From assembly GCA_017511045.1 (NCBI GenBank), contig JAFWLM010000140.1, positions 1-64,000 on the forward strand: a DNA stretch of 64,000 nucleotides, in the 5' to 3' direction. A program made the translations under genes and the position numbers. This DNA is from Lachnospiraceae bacterium (lineage in GTDB: Bacteria > Bacillota > Clostridia > Lachnospirales > Lachnospiraceae). Numbering within the stretch: the stretch's first letter is position 1; each line of letters opens with the position of its first letter. The notes under the pieces are model-generated. The model was given only the letters and a program-made list of their open reading frames with translations, was not told where the DNA came from and did no database searches. Below, in pieces: positions 1-7,722 of this stretch.

Positions 1-60
1 AATTGGCAGAGCAGCTGATTTGTAATCAGCAGGTTGAGGGTTCGAGTCCCCCCATCGGCT
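1..60 (+). tRNA. tRNA-Thr (anticodon TGT), 5' truncated by window edge
   Basis: The visible part holds the D-arm end, an anticodon stem of five pairs (14-18 with 26-30) and anticodon TGT at 21-23, which reads ACA threonine codons. The T-arm contains TTCGAGT and the 3' acceptor strand ends at 60. The first acceptor bases lie outside the window. No CCA follows the discriminator base, so CCA would have to be added after transcription. Confidence 0.9.
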
Positions 61-86
61 TATTTTTTATATTAGATATATTTTTT

Positions 87-160
87 GGACCCTTAGCTCA
101 GTTGGTTAGAGCAACCGGCTCATCACCGGTAAGTCCCGGGTTCGAGTCCCTGAGGGTCCA
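87..160 (+). tRNA. tRNA with CAT anticodon (Met elongator or lysidine-modified Ile2)
   Basis: A complete cloverleaf: acceptor GGACCCT pairs with AGGGTCC, the anticodon stem ACCGG pairs with CCGGT, and the anticodon CAT is at 121-123. The GGACC acceptor is what I recall for the Ile2 (k2CAU) tRNA of Bacillus as well as for some elongator Met tRNAs, so the amino acid is not settled by sequence alone. It lacks the initiator C1-A72 mismatch feature, so it is not the initiator tRNA. No encoded CCA. Confidence 0.9.
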
Positions 161-192
161 TTCCCTTATTTGGACTTGATAATTAAATATGT

Positions 193-266
193 GGCCCAGT
201 GGCTCAGTTGGTTAGAGCGCCGCCCTGTCACGGCGGAGGTCGTGAGTTCGAGTCTCATCTGGGTCG
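193..266 (+). tRNA. tRNA-Asp (GTC)
   Basis: Acceptor GGCCCAG pairs with CTGGGTC with one G-T pair. Anticodon stem CCGCC pairs with GGCGG and the anticodon GTC is at 227-229. The discriminator is G, as expected for aspartate. No CCA is encoded. Confidence 0.95.
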
Positions 267-334
267 TTTGGAGTCGATGGGGAGATTTATCTTTCTGTTG
301 GCTTCATAGTTTAAAAGATGTTTTTTTACATCGT

Positions 335-418
335 GCCGCAGTGGCGGAACTGGCAGACGCGCGGGACTTAAAATCCCGTTCTGGCAACAGAGTATCGGTT
401 CGATTCCGATCTGCGGCA
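335..418 (+). tRNA. tRNA-Leu (TAA), with long variable arm
   Basis: An 84-base class II tRNA. Acceptor GCCGCAG pairs with CTGCGGC, anticodon TAA is at 369-371, and there is an extra variable stem between the anticodon arm and the T-arm (TTCGATT). Discriminator A and no encoded CCA. It is the last tRNA of the cluster and is followed by a strong terminator. Confidence 0.95.
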
Positions 419-441
419 CTTACAGAGCAAAGCACAAGCGG

Positions 442-487
442 AAATAAAAGCAGATAGCTCATTTATGAAGCTATCTGCTTTTATTTT
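442..487. terminator. Bidirectional terminator after the tRNA cluster
   Basis: A near-perfect hairpin with arms of about 18 bases around GCAGATAGCT, flanked by A-runs on the left and T-runs on the right. It can end the tRNA transcript on the plus strand and the MFS transcript on the minus strand. Confidence 0.85.
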
Positions 488-494
488 TGATTGT

Positions 495-538
495 ATTTTG
501 CGAAGCAAAATGCATGAGCAGGCTATGCCTGCGAATGC
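495..538. repeat. Two adjacent small palindromes (REP-like hairpins)
   Basis: At 495-511 a perfect 7-bp stem (ATTTTGC/GCAAAAT) closes a GAA loop. At 512-538 a second symmetric hairpin reads GCAT-GA-GCAGGC-TAT-GCCTGC-GA-ATGC, with matching GA/GA internal mismatches. They sit between the tRNA terminator and the stop codon of the MFS gene. Function unknown; they resemble short intergenic palindromic elements. Confidence 0.55.
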
Positions 539-543
539 GAGCT

Positions 544-1731
544 TTACGTCCTCAATTCTTTTCCCAATCCGAAAATCTTAGTTATGATTGAAAGGATCAC
601 CGCAATTCCGGCAATCGTAAAGAAACGGAACATTGTACTGTTGCTTCCGCTGATGAAAGCACCGATATTCGTAATGAGAGGCGCTAAAAAGACCCCGACA
701 AAAGAACTGCTAAGAATCATTGCACTGTTCAGCGTTTCATATCCTTTGAGTCTTGAAGCAGATCCCATACATACAGGGAGGATCATACTGATTGAAGCAC
801 CGGCTACAAGACATCCAATTATCAGTGAGACAGTTCCCTGACTGATTGCAATAATTACTGCGCCAACAGCTAAAACCAAAGAGCCGCACATTGCTGTCCA
901 GTTTTTCATTATGGAGGAAATCACACCGAAAAGTAATCCGGTGATCATTCCACCTAATAAAAACATTGTGGAAACAGTTCCCGCAAAGGATGCGTCACCC
1001 AGACCCCGCTCCGTAACAAGCATAGAAAGATTTGCCGGAGCAGCTGAATAGATAAACAAAAACAGACAAGTCACGATCATCTCTTTTAAGATGACAAGGC
1101 GGAACTTTCCGCGGTTTGCTGCTGAAACAGCTTGTTTTTCTTCTGAAATTCGGTTTGAATCAGCTTTGCTTTTTCCCGGGACTCCCAGCAGGGCAAAGAT
1201 AATACCGAAAGCGCCAAGTAAATACACAAGATATCCGAAGTTCCATCCCAGCATGGCAAGAAAACCACTCGCAAAGGTCATGATCATGCTGCCGATATTA
1301 TTTGCACTGTTCTGCCAGCCAAGCATGGTTTGTTTTTCCTTACCGGTAAAGCATTCATTAACGAGAGCAGGTGCCAATGGTGCGACCATTCCGATCCCAA
1401 TTCCCAGGAAAGCCGCCCAGACATAGAGAATGACAATGCTGTTATGGAACAGGCAGGCTGCCACACCGGTAAGACAGATAATGGACAGGCCGGTAACTCC
1501 CAACGTTTTTTTAGGGAGCTTATCAGATAAAAAAGCACTCAGCATTGTAAAGATCAGGCAGAAAATGCTGGGGAAAGTCATTAAAAACTGAATGGTAGTC
1601 GTTGAACATTGCGGAAAGGCTGCAGCAATATCAGAGAGAATCGGCGCGATTCCATTGGTCCCCATCTGGACCAGAGACATAGTTATGATCGCCGCTTTCA
1701 GCAGATTCTTGTTTTTCTTGTTTTTTTCCAT
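544..1731 (-). CDS. MFS family transporter
   Basis: A 395-residue membrane protein with about 12 hydrophobic segments in two halves, the usual size and layout of a major facilitator superfamily carrier. The N-terminal half carries a short basic loop after the second segment (LSDKLPKK), matching the MFS loop 2-3 position. The substrate cannot be told from sequence. An upstream reading-frame extension of 50 residues has no membrane-protein or MFS character, so the start at 1731 (MEKNKKNK) is preferred although its ribosome binding site is weak. A 22-bp palindrome 43 bases upstream suggests control by a dimeric repressor. It is divergent from the penicillin-binding protein gene. Confidence 0.85.
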   Translation of the reverse strand: MEKNKKNKNLLKAAIITMSLVQMGTNGIAPILSDIAAAFPQCSTTTIQFLMTFPSIFCLIFTMLSAFLSDKLPKKTLGVTGLSIICLTGVAACLFHNSIVILYVWAAFLGIGIGMVAPLAPALVNECFTGKEKQTMLGWQNSANNIGSMIMTFASGFLAMLGWNFGYLVYLLGAFGIIFALLGVPGKSKADSNRISEEKQAVSAANRGKFRLVILKEMIVTCLFLFIYSAAPANLSMLVTERGLGDASFAGTVSTMFLLGGMITGLLFGVISSIMKNWTAMCGSLVLAVGAVIIAISQGTVSLIIGCLVAGASISMILPVCMGSASRLKGYETLNSAMILSSSFVGVFLAPLITNIGAFISGSNSTMFRFFTIAGIAVILSIITKIFGLGKELRT

Positions 1732-1774
1732 GAAAAAACAATAACATAAGCGCCAAAAGCCCACAATTTGCTTT

Positions 1775-1796
1775 TTACTTGTAGACTTACAAGTAA
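1775..1796. promoter_or_regulatory. 22-bp palindromic operator candidate
   Basis: TTACTTGTA and TACAAGTAA form perfect 9-bp arms around a GACT centre. Location upstream of the minus-strand MFS gene and the symmetric form suit a TetR- or MerR-type operator. No regulator gene is adjacent in the window, so the partner is unknown. Confidence 0.55.
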
Positions 1797-1950
1797 TTGT
1801 TGGTTTGTAACGATTTTTTAACGATATTTTCATAAAAATTATCACAATTAATGATTCCATTTTTGCGAGAATGTTGTACAATAGAAAAACGATTATCTTA
1901 ATGTGAATAAGTATGCCAATTTATAAAAGGAAAGTATTTAATTAGTATCA

Positions 1951-4900
1951 ATGGAAGACGAAAGAAACATCAATTTCTCCGATGAGGAGACCAGCGAAAA
2001 CCCAATAGAAACCGACGCAGAAAAGGTTTTGGAGGCAGAAGAAACTCCGGAACCTGAAGAAGCTGTTTCGGAGTCAGAAGAAGCTGTAACAGAGGCTGAA
2101 GAAACAGAATTCGAAGAATCTGCATCAGAAGCTGAAGAAACAGAAGACGAAGCCGAGTCTGCTGAAGCGGAATCGACGGATGAAGAAGTGGAAGCAGAAT
2201 CTGAAGAAGCTGCATCAGAGGCTGAGGAAAAAGAAGGCGAAGAAATGTCTACTGAAGCGGGATCTGAAGAAGCAATAGCAGCAGAATCTGATGAAACAGA
2301 GGGTGAAGCAGAGTCTGCTCAAGCGGATGCAGACACATCAAAAACAGAAGAAATCCAGACAGCTGTAGAAAATGCTCAGGAAAAACCAAAGAAAAGCTTT
2401 GGGGATACGGTTAACCGTATTCTTGCATTCTTTGGTCTTAATTCAGCTGCAAACAAAGCGGCGGAATCTACAGCGGAAGCTTCTGAACTGAAAGCAGAAA
2501 CTTCTGAAGAAGAGCCAGCTGAACAGATACAAGATGAAACAGCGCTGGAGGCAGTTGAAGAGAACGCTGCAGAAACTGAGGAAACCGACGCAGAAACAAC
2601 AGAAGAAGTAACAGAGGATACTCCTGAAGAAGAAACAGAAGAAGAAACCTCTGCAGAAGAAAATACTGAAACAGAAACCACGGAAGCAGTAGAAGAAGAG
2701 TCTGTGGAAGAAGAAGCTACAGCAGAGACAACTGAGACAACAGAAGAAGTAACAGAGGAGTCTCTGGAAGAACAAACTGAAGTAGAAGAAACCTCTGAGG
2801 AAGCTGAGACAGAAACAACTGAAGAATCTGAATCAGAGATCACAGAAGAATCAGAACTGGAAACATTAGAAGAAGAGACATCCAAAGAAGAACCGGAAAA
2901 TGAAGAAATAGAAAACGAAGCTGAAGAAGAAAAGACTGAAGAAACAGAAACCGAGACAGATAATAAAGCGGAAGAAGTTACTGAAGAAGTAACTGATACG
3001 GAGCAGGATCTTCATGCAAGTACGGAAAAGGCCGAAGAAAAACCAAAGAAAACCTTTGGTAGTTTTCTGAAAGGTCTCTTTGCAGGTATCGGAGGTGCTT
3101 CTGTTGCGAAAAAAGCAGCGGAATCTACAGCAGAAGCGTCCGAACTGAAAGCGGAAGCTTCTGAAGAAGTGCCGACCGAACAGGTAGAAGAAACAACACC
3201 GGAGACGGTTGAAGAAAAAATTAAAGAAACCGAGGAAGCTGAGGCTGAGGCGACTGAGGAAACAGAAGAAGTTGCAGAGGAAACTACGGAAGAAGAGACA
3301 GTAGCAGAAGAGGAAACTCCTGCCGAAGAAACTGAAACGGAAGCTACAGAAGCTGAAACAGAAGAGGCTGTGGAAGAAACTGAAGTAGAAACCACAGAAG
3401 CTGTAGAAGAGGAGCCTGTAGAAGAAACTGAGGCAGAGGTGGCTGAGGAAACAGAAGAAGTAACAGAGGAATCTTCCGAAGAAGAAACAGTAGCAGAAGA
3501 GGAGACTCCTGGCGAAGAAGCTGAAACCGAAACAACTGAAGCAGAAGATGCGACGACTGAAGAAGTTGAGGCAGAGGCGACTGAGGAAACAGAAGAAATC
3601 ACAGAGGAAACTCCAGAAGAGGAGGCTGTAGCAGAAGAGGAAACTCCTGCCGAAGAAACAGAAACAGAAGCTACAGAAGCAGCTGCAGAAACAGAGACTG
3701 CGGAAACCGAGACGGCGGAGGAAGTTACTGAGGCTGTAACGGATACGGAGCAGGATCTTCAGGCAAGTACGGAAAAGGCAGAAGAAAAACCAAAGAAGAC
3801 ATTTGGAAGCTTTCTGAAAGGTCTCTTTGCCGGTGCCGGAGGTGCTTCAGTCGCGAAAAAAGCTGCGGAGACTACTGTAGAAGCTTCTGAACAGAAAGAA
3901 ACAGCTCCTGATGAAGTGACAGAAGAACAGACAGAAGCTGAAACAACACCGGAAACAGTTGAAGAGAAAACCGCGGATACCGAGGGAGCTGAGACAGAGG
4001 CAACAGAAGAAGAGACAGCTGAAGAGCCCGCGCAGGAAACAGCGGAAGAGGAAGATACAGCTGCAGCAGAGGAAGCTTCTGAAGAGGAAACTGCGGAAGC
4101 TGAAGCAGAGCAGACAGCAGGGGAAGAAACCTCTGAGGAGAATGCTGAGGAAACTGAGGCCGAGATGTCTGAGGAAACAGAAGAAGTTACCGAGGAAGCG
4201 TCTGTAGAAGAAACTGAAACAGAAACTACAGAAGGCGAAGCTGAGGAGTCTGTCGAAGAAACTGAAACGGAAACCACAGAAGGTGAAGCAGAGGAGTCTG
4301 TAGAAGAAGCAGATACGGAATCTACAGAAACCGAAGAAGAGGCATCTGCAGAGGAAACTGAAACTGCAGAGTCTGAAGAAGTAACTGCAGAAGAAACTGA
4401 AACAGATACTACAGAAGAAACCGAAACAGAAACCTCAGAAGCAGAAGAGACAACTGCAGAAGAGGCTGAAAGCGAAGCAACCGAAACAGAAGAAGTTGCT
4501 GAAGAAAAAGCAGAGGAAGCTGAGACTGAAGCAACTGAAGAGAAAGCCGAGGAATCTGAGACTGAGATAACTGAAGAAACAGAAGAAACTACAGAGAAAG
4601 CTTCGGAAGAAGAAACCGCGAAAGTTGCAGCAATCGCGGCGCCGGTTCTTTCAGCCAAAGCTGCAAAGAAACAGGCGAAGAGAGAGAAACGACAGAAAAA
4701 ATATGCGAAGTATCGTGCAAAATTAGATGCAAAAGAAGCAAAGAAAAAAGCACGTCCTATCGGAGTTAAAATCGTAGCAGGCTTCTTCAAAACCATCGGA
4801 ATCATTCTGATCGTCCTGGCTAGTTTGGCTATCTGTGCAGCAACATTCGTAGCAGGTGTTGTATATGAAGTAGCCAAGACTGCACCGGAGATGGAAGTAA

Positions 4901-7251
4901 AAGATGTTTATCCGACCATGTATCCGACAACCGTATTGGATGCAGATGGAAATCTGATCGCAAAACTGACTACAGACGGATCCAACCGTGCAGAATTGAC
5001 TGCTGAGGAAATAACAGAGCATGTCCGTTGGGCTGTAATTGATATTGAAGACGAACGTTTCTATGAGCATAAAGGAATCGATCCTAAGGGTATCATTCGT
5101 GCAGTAAGGGTAAACCTGAGCTCTGACCGAAGTGAAGGTGCATCGACGATCACGCAGCAGCTGATCAAAAATGCTGTCTTCGAGGGTGGTATGGAAGATA
5201 CCAAGCAGGAACAGTACCTTCGTAAGATCCGCGAGTGGAAACTGGCTCTGGATCTTGAAAAGAAATTATCGAAAGAGGAGATCCTGACCATCTACCTCAA
5301 TACGATCAACATGGGCTCAGGTGTCTATGGAATCAAGCAGGCTGCACGTTTCTACTTTAATAAGGAACTGCCGGACCTTACGATTTCGGAATGTGCTGTA
5401 CTTGCGGGAATCACGCAGAATCCAAGTGCCAATAATCCATTCAGGCATCCGGAAACAAACAGAGAACGTCAGCTTCGTGTCCTGAAAAAGATGCTGGATC
5501 ATGAACATATTACGCAGGCTGAGTATGATGAAGCGGTTGCAGACAGCGCTGTATATGACCGCATCGCTGAGGTCGTCAACGCAAAACAGGGCGAAACTGT
5601 ATATTCCTACTTTACAGATTCACTTTTGGAGCAGGTTCTGGATGATTTCCAAAAAGAGTTAGGCTGTACTGAGGAAGAGGCTGAAAAACTGCTTTATGCT
5701 GGCGGTCTGACCATTCATGCAACACAGAATCCGACGGTTCAGGCAATCGTGGATCAGGAGATGAATGATCCGAATAACTTTGCGTATACAGTGACAAGCT
5801 ATTCCATCATCTGGAATATGTCAGTTCAGAAGGCTGACGGAGAGACGAAAAACTATGACCAGAACATGCTGTCCGCATGGCACAGGGAAACTTTGGGACA
5901 GACCTGGTATAAGATGGATTACTGGTCTCCGGATGATGCAAATGCTGCAATCAATGAATATAAGAACGCAGTCCTTGATGAAGGCGATACGATCCTGACA
6001 GAGTCGGTTCTTTATCCGGTCCAGCCGCAGGTATCCTTCTCCGTTATGGATTATACAAACGGACAGGTGCTAGCTGTTAACGGCGGACGAGGCGAAAAAA
6101 CAGCAAACCTGACCTTAAGCCGTGCAACAGATACTTTCAGACAGCCGGGTTCCACATTTAAGCCTTTAGCATCCTTTGGACCGGCGATCGACATGGGAAG
6201 AGCTTCGCTGGAGACCCCGATCGTTGATGAACCGTTTACCTATCCGTATTCCGGAAAACAGGTGCGTAACTGGTGGGGTGAGTCCTATCGTGGTACAGCT
6301 ACCGTTCGTGAGGGTATCCGTAATTCCATGAACGTCGTGGCGGTCAAGAACCTGAACAGGATCGGACCGGAAAACGTGATTCCATACTTACAGAAAATGG
6401 GATTCTCCACGATCACGATGGAAGATGCGAACCTTGCAACTGCATTAGGCGGACTGACCTATGGTGTATCCAACCTGGAGTTGTGCGCCGCATATGCGAT
6501 GATCGCAAATAATGGCGTTTATATTGAGCCGTCCTTCTATACGACGATTTATAATTATGATGGATCTGTTCTCTTAGAGCGCAAGCCGAGAACTGAACAG
6601 GTCTTCCAGGAATATACGTCACTTCTGTTGATTCAGGCACTGCAGGATGTTGTTAACAGCGGTACCGGTACTGGATGCGCGTTCTGGACAGCTCCTCTTG
6701 CAGGAAAGACAGGAACGACGAACGACAACCGTGATATCTGGTTTGCCGGATTTATCCCGAATGGCCTTTGCAGCTGCATCTGGGTAGGACAGGATGATAA
6801 CGCCACATTGTGGAATGCAAACCTGCATCAGGCGATTTACTCTAAGACGATGTACCGGATCGTAGAAGCCCTCGGAAAGCAGGGAGGATCCTTCCCGTAT
6901 CCGTCCCAGGAGATCAAGTGTATCTGCAGGGATACCGGTATGCTGGCAACGGAAAACTGCCCGAATACGGAAATCCGCTTCTATGATTATGGCTGGGGCC
7001 CGGGTGCTTTGTGTACGGCACATCCGCTGACCGGAAATACTGAGGGAACCGAATCGTCGAACACGGAAGAAAAAACTACCAAGCCGAAACCGACACAGAC
7101 GACGACAACAACTGTTGCACCTGAGCCGGAAACAGATCCAACACTGCCGCCGGAAACAGATCCAACACCGCCGCCGGAAACAAAACCAACAGAGTCATCA
7201 TCGCAACAGGGCGGTGAAGGGGACCAAAATCCTCCAGCTAATGGAGGATGA
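1951..7251 (+). CDS. Giant class A penicillin-binding protein (PBP1A-type) with ~890-residue acidic N-terminal tail
   Basis: A bifunctional peptidoglycan glycosyltransferase/transpeptidase of 1766 residues, about twice the usual length. Residues 1-890 are a Glu/Thr/Ala-rich, probably disordered tail with three KPKK-type helical modules (about 146-180, 363-395, 612-645). A Lys/Arg-rich stretch (902-938) precedes one membrane segment (about 940-975). The GT51 domain follows with EDERFYEHKG (catalytic E1033) and TITQQ. The transpeptidase has STFK (S1401), SMN (S1459) and KTG (K1586). The C-terminus is a Pro/Thr/Glu tail. By topology the acidic tail is cytoplasmic. An AAAGGAAAG sequence lies 16 bases before the ATG, a long spacing, so the exact start is a little uncertain; the domain call is not. 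Confidence 0.93.
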   Translation: MEDERNINFSDEETSENPIETDAEKVLEAEETPEPEEAVSESEEAVTEAEETEFEESASEAEETEDEAESAEAESTDEEVEAESEEAASEAEEKEGEEMSTEAGSEEAIAAESDETEGEAESAQADADTSKTEEIQTAVENAQEKPKKSFGDTVNRILAFFGLNSAANKAAESTAEASELKAETSEEEPAEQIQDETALEAVEENAAETEETDAETTEEVTEDTPEEETEEETSAEENTETETTEAVEEESVEEEATAETTETTEEVTEESLEEQTEVEETSEEAETETTEESESEITEESELETLEEETSKEEPENEEIENEAEEEKTEETETETDNKAEEVTEEVTDTEQDLHASTEKAEEKPKKTFGSFLKGLFAGIGGASVAKKAAESTAEASELKAEASEEVPTEQVEETTPETVEEKIKETEEAEAEATEETEEVAEETTEEETVAEEETPAEETETEATEAETEEAVEETEVETTEAVEEEPVEETEAEVAEETEEVTEESSEEETVAEEETPGEEAETETTEAEDATTEEVEAEATEETEEITEETPEEEAVAEEETPAEETETEATEAAAETETAETETAEEVTEAVTDTEQDLQASTEKAEEKPKKTFGSFLKGLFAGAGGASVAKKAAETTVEASEQKETAPDEVTEEQTEAETTPETVEEKTADTEGAETEATEEETAEEPAQETAEEEDTAAAEEASEEETAEAEAEQTAGEETSEENAEETEAEMSEETEEVTEEASVEETETETTEGEAEESVEETETETTEGEAEESVEEADTESTETEEEASAEETETAESEEVTAEETETDTTEETETETSEAEETTAEEAESEATETEEVAEEKAEEAETEATEEKAEESETEITEETEETTEKASEEETAKVAAIAAPVLSAKAAKKQAKREKRQKKYAKYRAKLDAKEAKKKARPIGVKIVAGFFKTIGIILIVLASLAICAATFVAGVVYEVAKTAPEMEVKDVYPTMYPTTVLDADGNLIAKLTTDGSNRAELTAEEITEHVRWAVIDIEDERFYEHKGIDPKGIIRAVRVNLSSDRSEGASTITQQLIKNAVFEGGMEDTKQEQYLRKIREWKLALDLEKKLSKEEILTIYLNTINMGSGVYGIKQAARFYFNKELPDLTISECAVLAGITQNPSANNPFRHPETNRERQLRVLKKMLDHEHITQAEYDEAVADSAVYDRIAEVVNAKQGETVYSYFTDSLLEQVLDDFQKELGCTEEEAEKLLYAGGLTIHATQNPTVQAIVDQEMNDPNNFAYTVTSYSIIWNMSVQKADGETKNYDQNMLSAWHRETLGQTWYKMDYWSPDDANAAINEYKNAVLDEGDTILTESVLYPVQPQVSFSVMDYTNGQVLAVNGGRGEKTANLTLSRATDTFRQPGSTFKPLASFGPAIDMGRASLETPIVDEPFTYPYSGKQVRNWWGESYRGTATVREGIRNSMNVVAVKNLNRIGPENVIPYLQKMGFSTITMEDANLATALGGLTYGVSNLELCAAYAMIANNGVYIEPSFYTTIYNYDGSVLLERKPRTEQVFQEYTSLLLIQALQDVVNSGTGTGCAFWTAPLAGKTGTTNDNRDIWFAGFIPNGLCSCIWVGQDDNATLWNANLHQAIYSKTMYRIVEALGKQGGSFPYPSQEIKCICRDTGMLATENCPNTEIRFYDYGWGPGALCTAHPLTGNTEGTESSNTEEKTTKPKPTQTTTTTVAPEPETDPTLPPETDPTPPPETKPTESSSQQGGEGDQNPPANGG
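2350..2510 (+). repeat. Module 1 of the PBP tail (divergent copy)
   Basis: Encodes EKPKKSFGDTVNRILAFFG followed by NKAAESTAEASELKAE. It matches modules 2 and 3 in the KPKK-S/T-FG start and the KAAESTAEASELKAE end, but the hydrophobic centre differs. Confidence 0.7.
2995..3160 (+). repeat. Module 2 of the PBP tail (direct repeat)
   Basis: Encodes EKPKKTFGSFLKGLFAG-IGG-ASVAKKAAE. It is nearly identical in DNA to 3742-3907, with an offset of 747 bases (249 codons). The segment is basic and amphipathic inside an otherwise acidic region. Confidence 0.85.
3742..3907 (+). repeat. Module 3 of the PBP tail (direct repeat)
   Basis: Second near-identical copy of the module at 2995-3160. Most base differences are at third codon positions, which points to an old in-frame duplication kept for its protein sequence. 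Confidence 0.85.
4201..4296 (+). repeat. 48-bp tandem repeat, two copies plus partial third
   Basis: Copies at 4201-4248 and 4249-4296 each encode SVEETETETTEGEAEE and differ at only a few silent bases. A third copy starts at 4297 and then diverges. It shows that the acidic tail grows or shrinks by in-frame tandem duplication. Confidence 0.85.
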
Positions 7252-7276
7252 GATTAGATCATCATAAAAAAATTAC

Positions 7277-7317
7277 AAGGTGTGGAGGGGTAAAACCCGC
7301 TTCCGCACCTTTTTATT
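7277..7317 (+). terminator. Intrinsic terminator after the PBP gene
   Basis: AAGGTGTGGAGG pairs imperfectly with CCGCTTCCGCACCTT and is followed by TTTTTAT. Confidence 0.85.
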
Positions 7318-7342
7318 TCCTCCTAAAATGTCCTGATTGCAT

Positions 7343-7371
7343 TTGACTTTTAAGCCTTGGAATGATAGTAT
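7343..7371 (+). promoter_or_regulatory. Sigma-A promoter for the xpt leader
   Basis: TTGACT at 7343-7348, a 17-base spacer and TAGTAT at 7366-7371. The predicted start near 7378 gives a leader of about 345 bases before xpt. Confidence 0.7.
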
Positions 7372-7474
7372 TCTTCTATGCTTGTTTACACCTTCTTGGA
7401 AGGGGTAAATACAGCTTTGAGGATGAGAATATTGAAAATTTCATAATATCCAGTATAGTTTTGGATAGTGACTG

Positions 7475-7553
7475 TTTTGAGAACAAAAAACTCAACACGC
7501 AGGCCCAAAAGTTTCTACCGTAACGCCTAGAAGTTGCGACTACTGGCTCAAAG
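7475..7553 (+). promoter_or_regulatory. Purine-riboswitch-like aptamer with no visible P2 helix
   Basis: Seen: GTTTCTACC at 7511-7519, the invariant J2/3 core of purine riboswitches; a P3 helix GTAAC/GTTGC (7520-7524 with 7533-7537) closing a loop with CC; GACTA at 7538-7542 in the J3/1 place, with C at the position that marks guanine-type aptamers; and a P1 helix TTTTGAG/CTCAAAG (7475-7481, 7547-7553). A GG lies at 7502-7503 where L2 should kiss L3. The expected P2 helix cannot be drawn, so this is either a divergent or a decayed aptamer. The following gene, xpt, is a classic purine-riboswitch target. Confidence 0.65.
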
Positions 7554-7561
7554 TAAGATCG

Positions 7562-7606
7562 AGACCAGACAAGCTTATCGGCTATCATGTCGGTCTTTTT
7601 TCTTTT
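7562..7606 (+). terminator. Riboswitch expression-platform terminator
   Basis: AGACCAGACA pairs with TGTCGGTCT (one bulged A) and is followed by TTTTTTCTTTTT. A competing antiterminator is visible: CTGGCTC (7543-7549) can pair with GAGACCAG (7561-7568). Because CTC at 7547-7549 is also the 3' strand of P1, ligand-stabilised P1 would free the terminator, giving an OFF switch. Confidence 0.8.
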
Positions 7607-7722
7607 TAATATTCCATGCCTCAAAAAACTGATATTACAGCGCTTGTTAAACAGAGATGCTTTTATTATTGACCAGGCATAACAGCATCTCGAATCATTA
7701 TCAGATCAGGGGAAAAGATTGC

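Noticed and set aside
3012..3907. Frameshift or fusion between a separate acidic protein and the PBP
   Set aside because: The frame is open without interruption from 1951 to 7251, no internal ribosome site with start is obvious near residue 890, and the basic pre-membrane stretch is continuous with the acidic tail.
2376..4877. Long Ser/Val-rich reading frames on the minus strand
   Set aside because: They are the reverse complement of Glu/Thr-rich codons of the PBP tail (GAA reads as TTC, ACA as TGT and so on), which naturally lack stops. No ribosome site or independent codon pattern is seen.
7475..7553. Guanidine-I, PRPP or other ykkC-type riboswitch
   Set aside because: An ACTGG segment is present, but the ykkC core blocks are missing, whereas the purine J2/3 core, P3 and the xpt target are present.
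7376..7624. Minus-strand 82-codon frame upstream of xpt
   Set aside because: It lies over the leader, riboswitch-like element and terminator; the composition gives no protein likeness.
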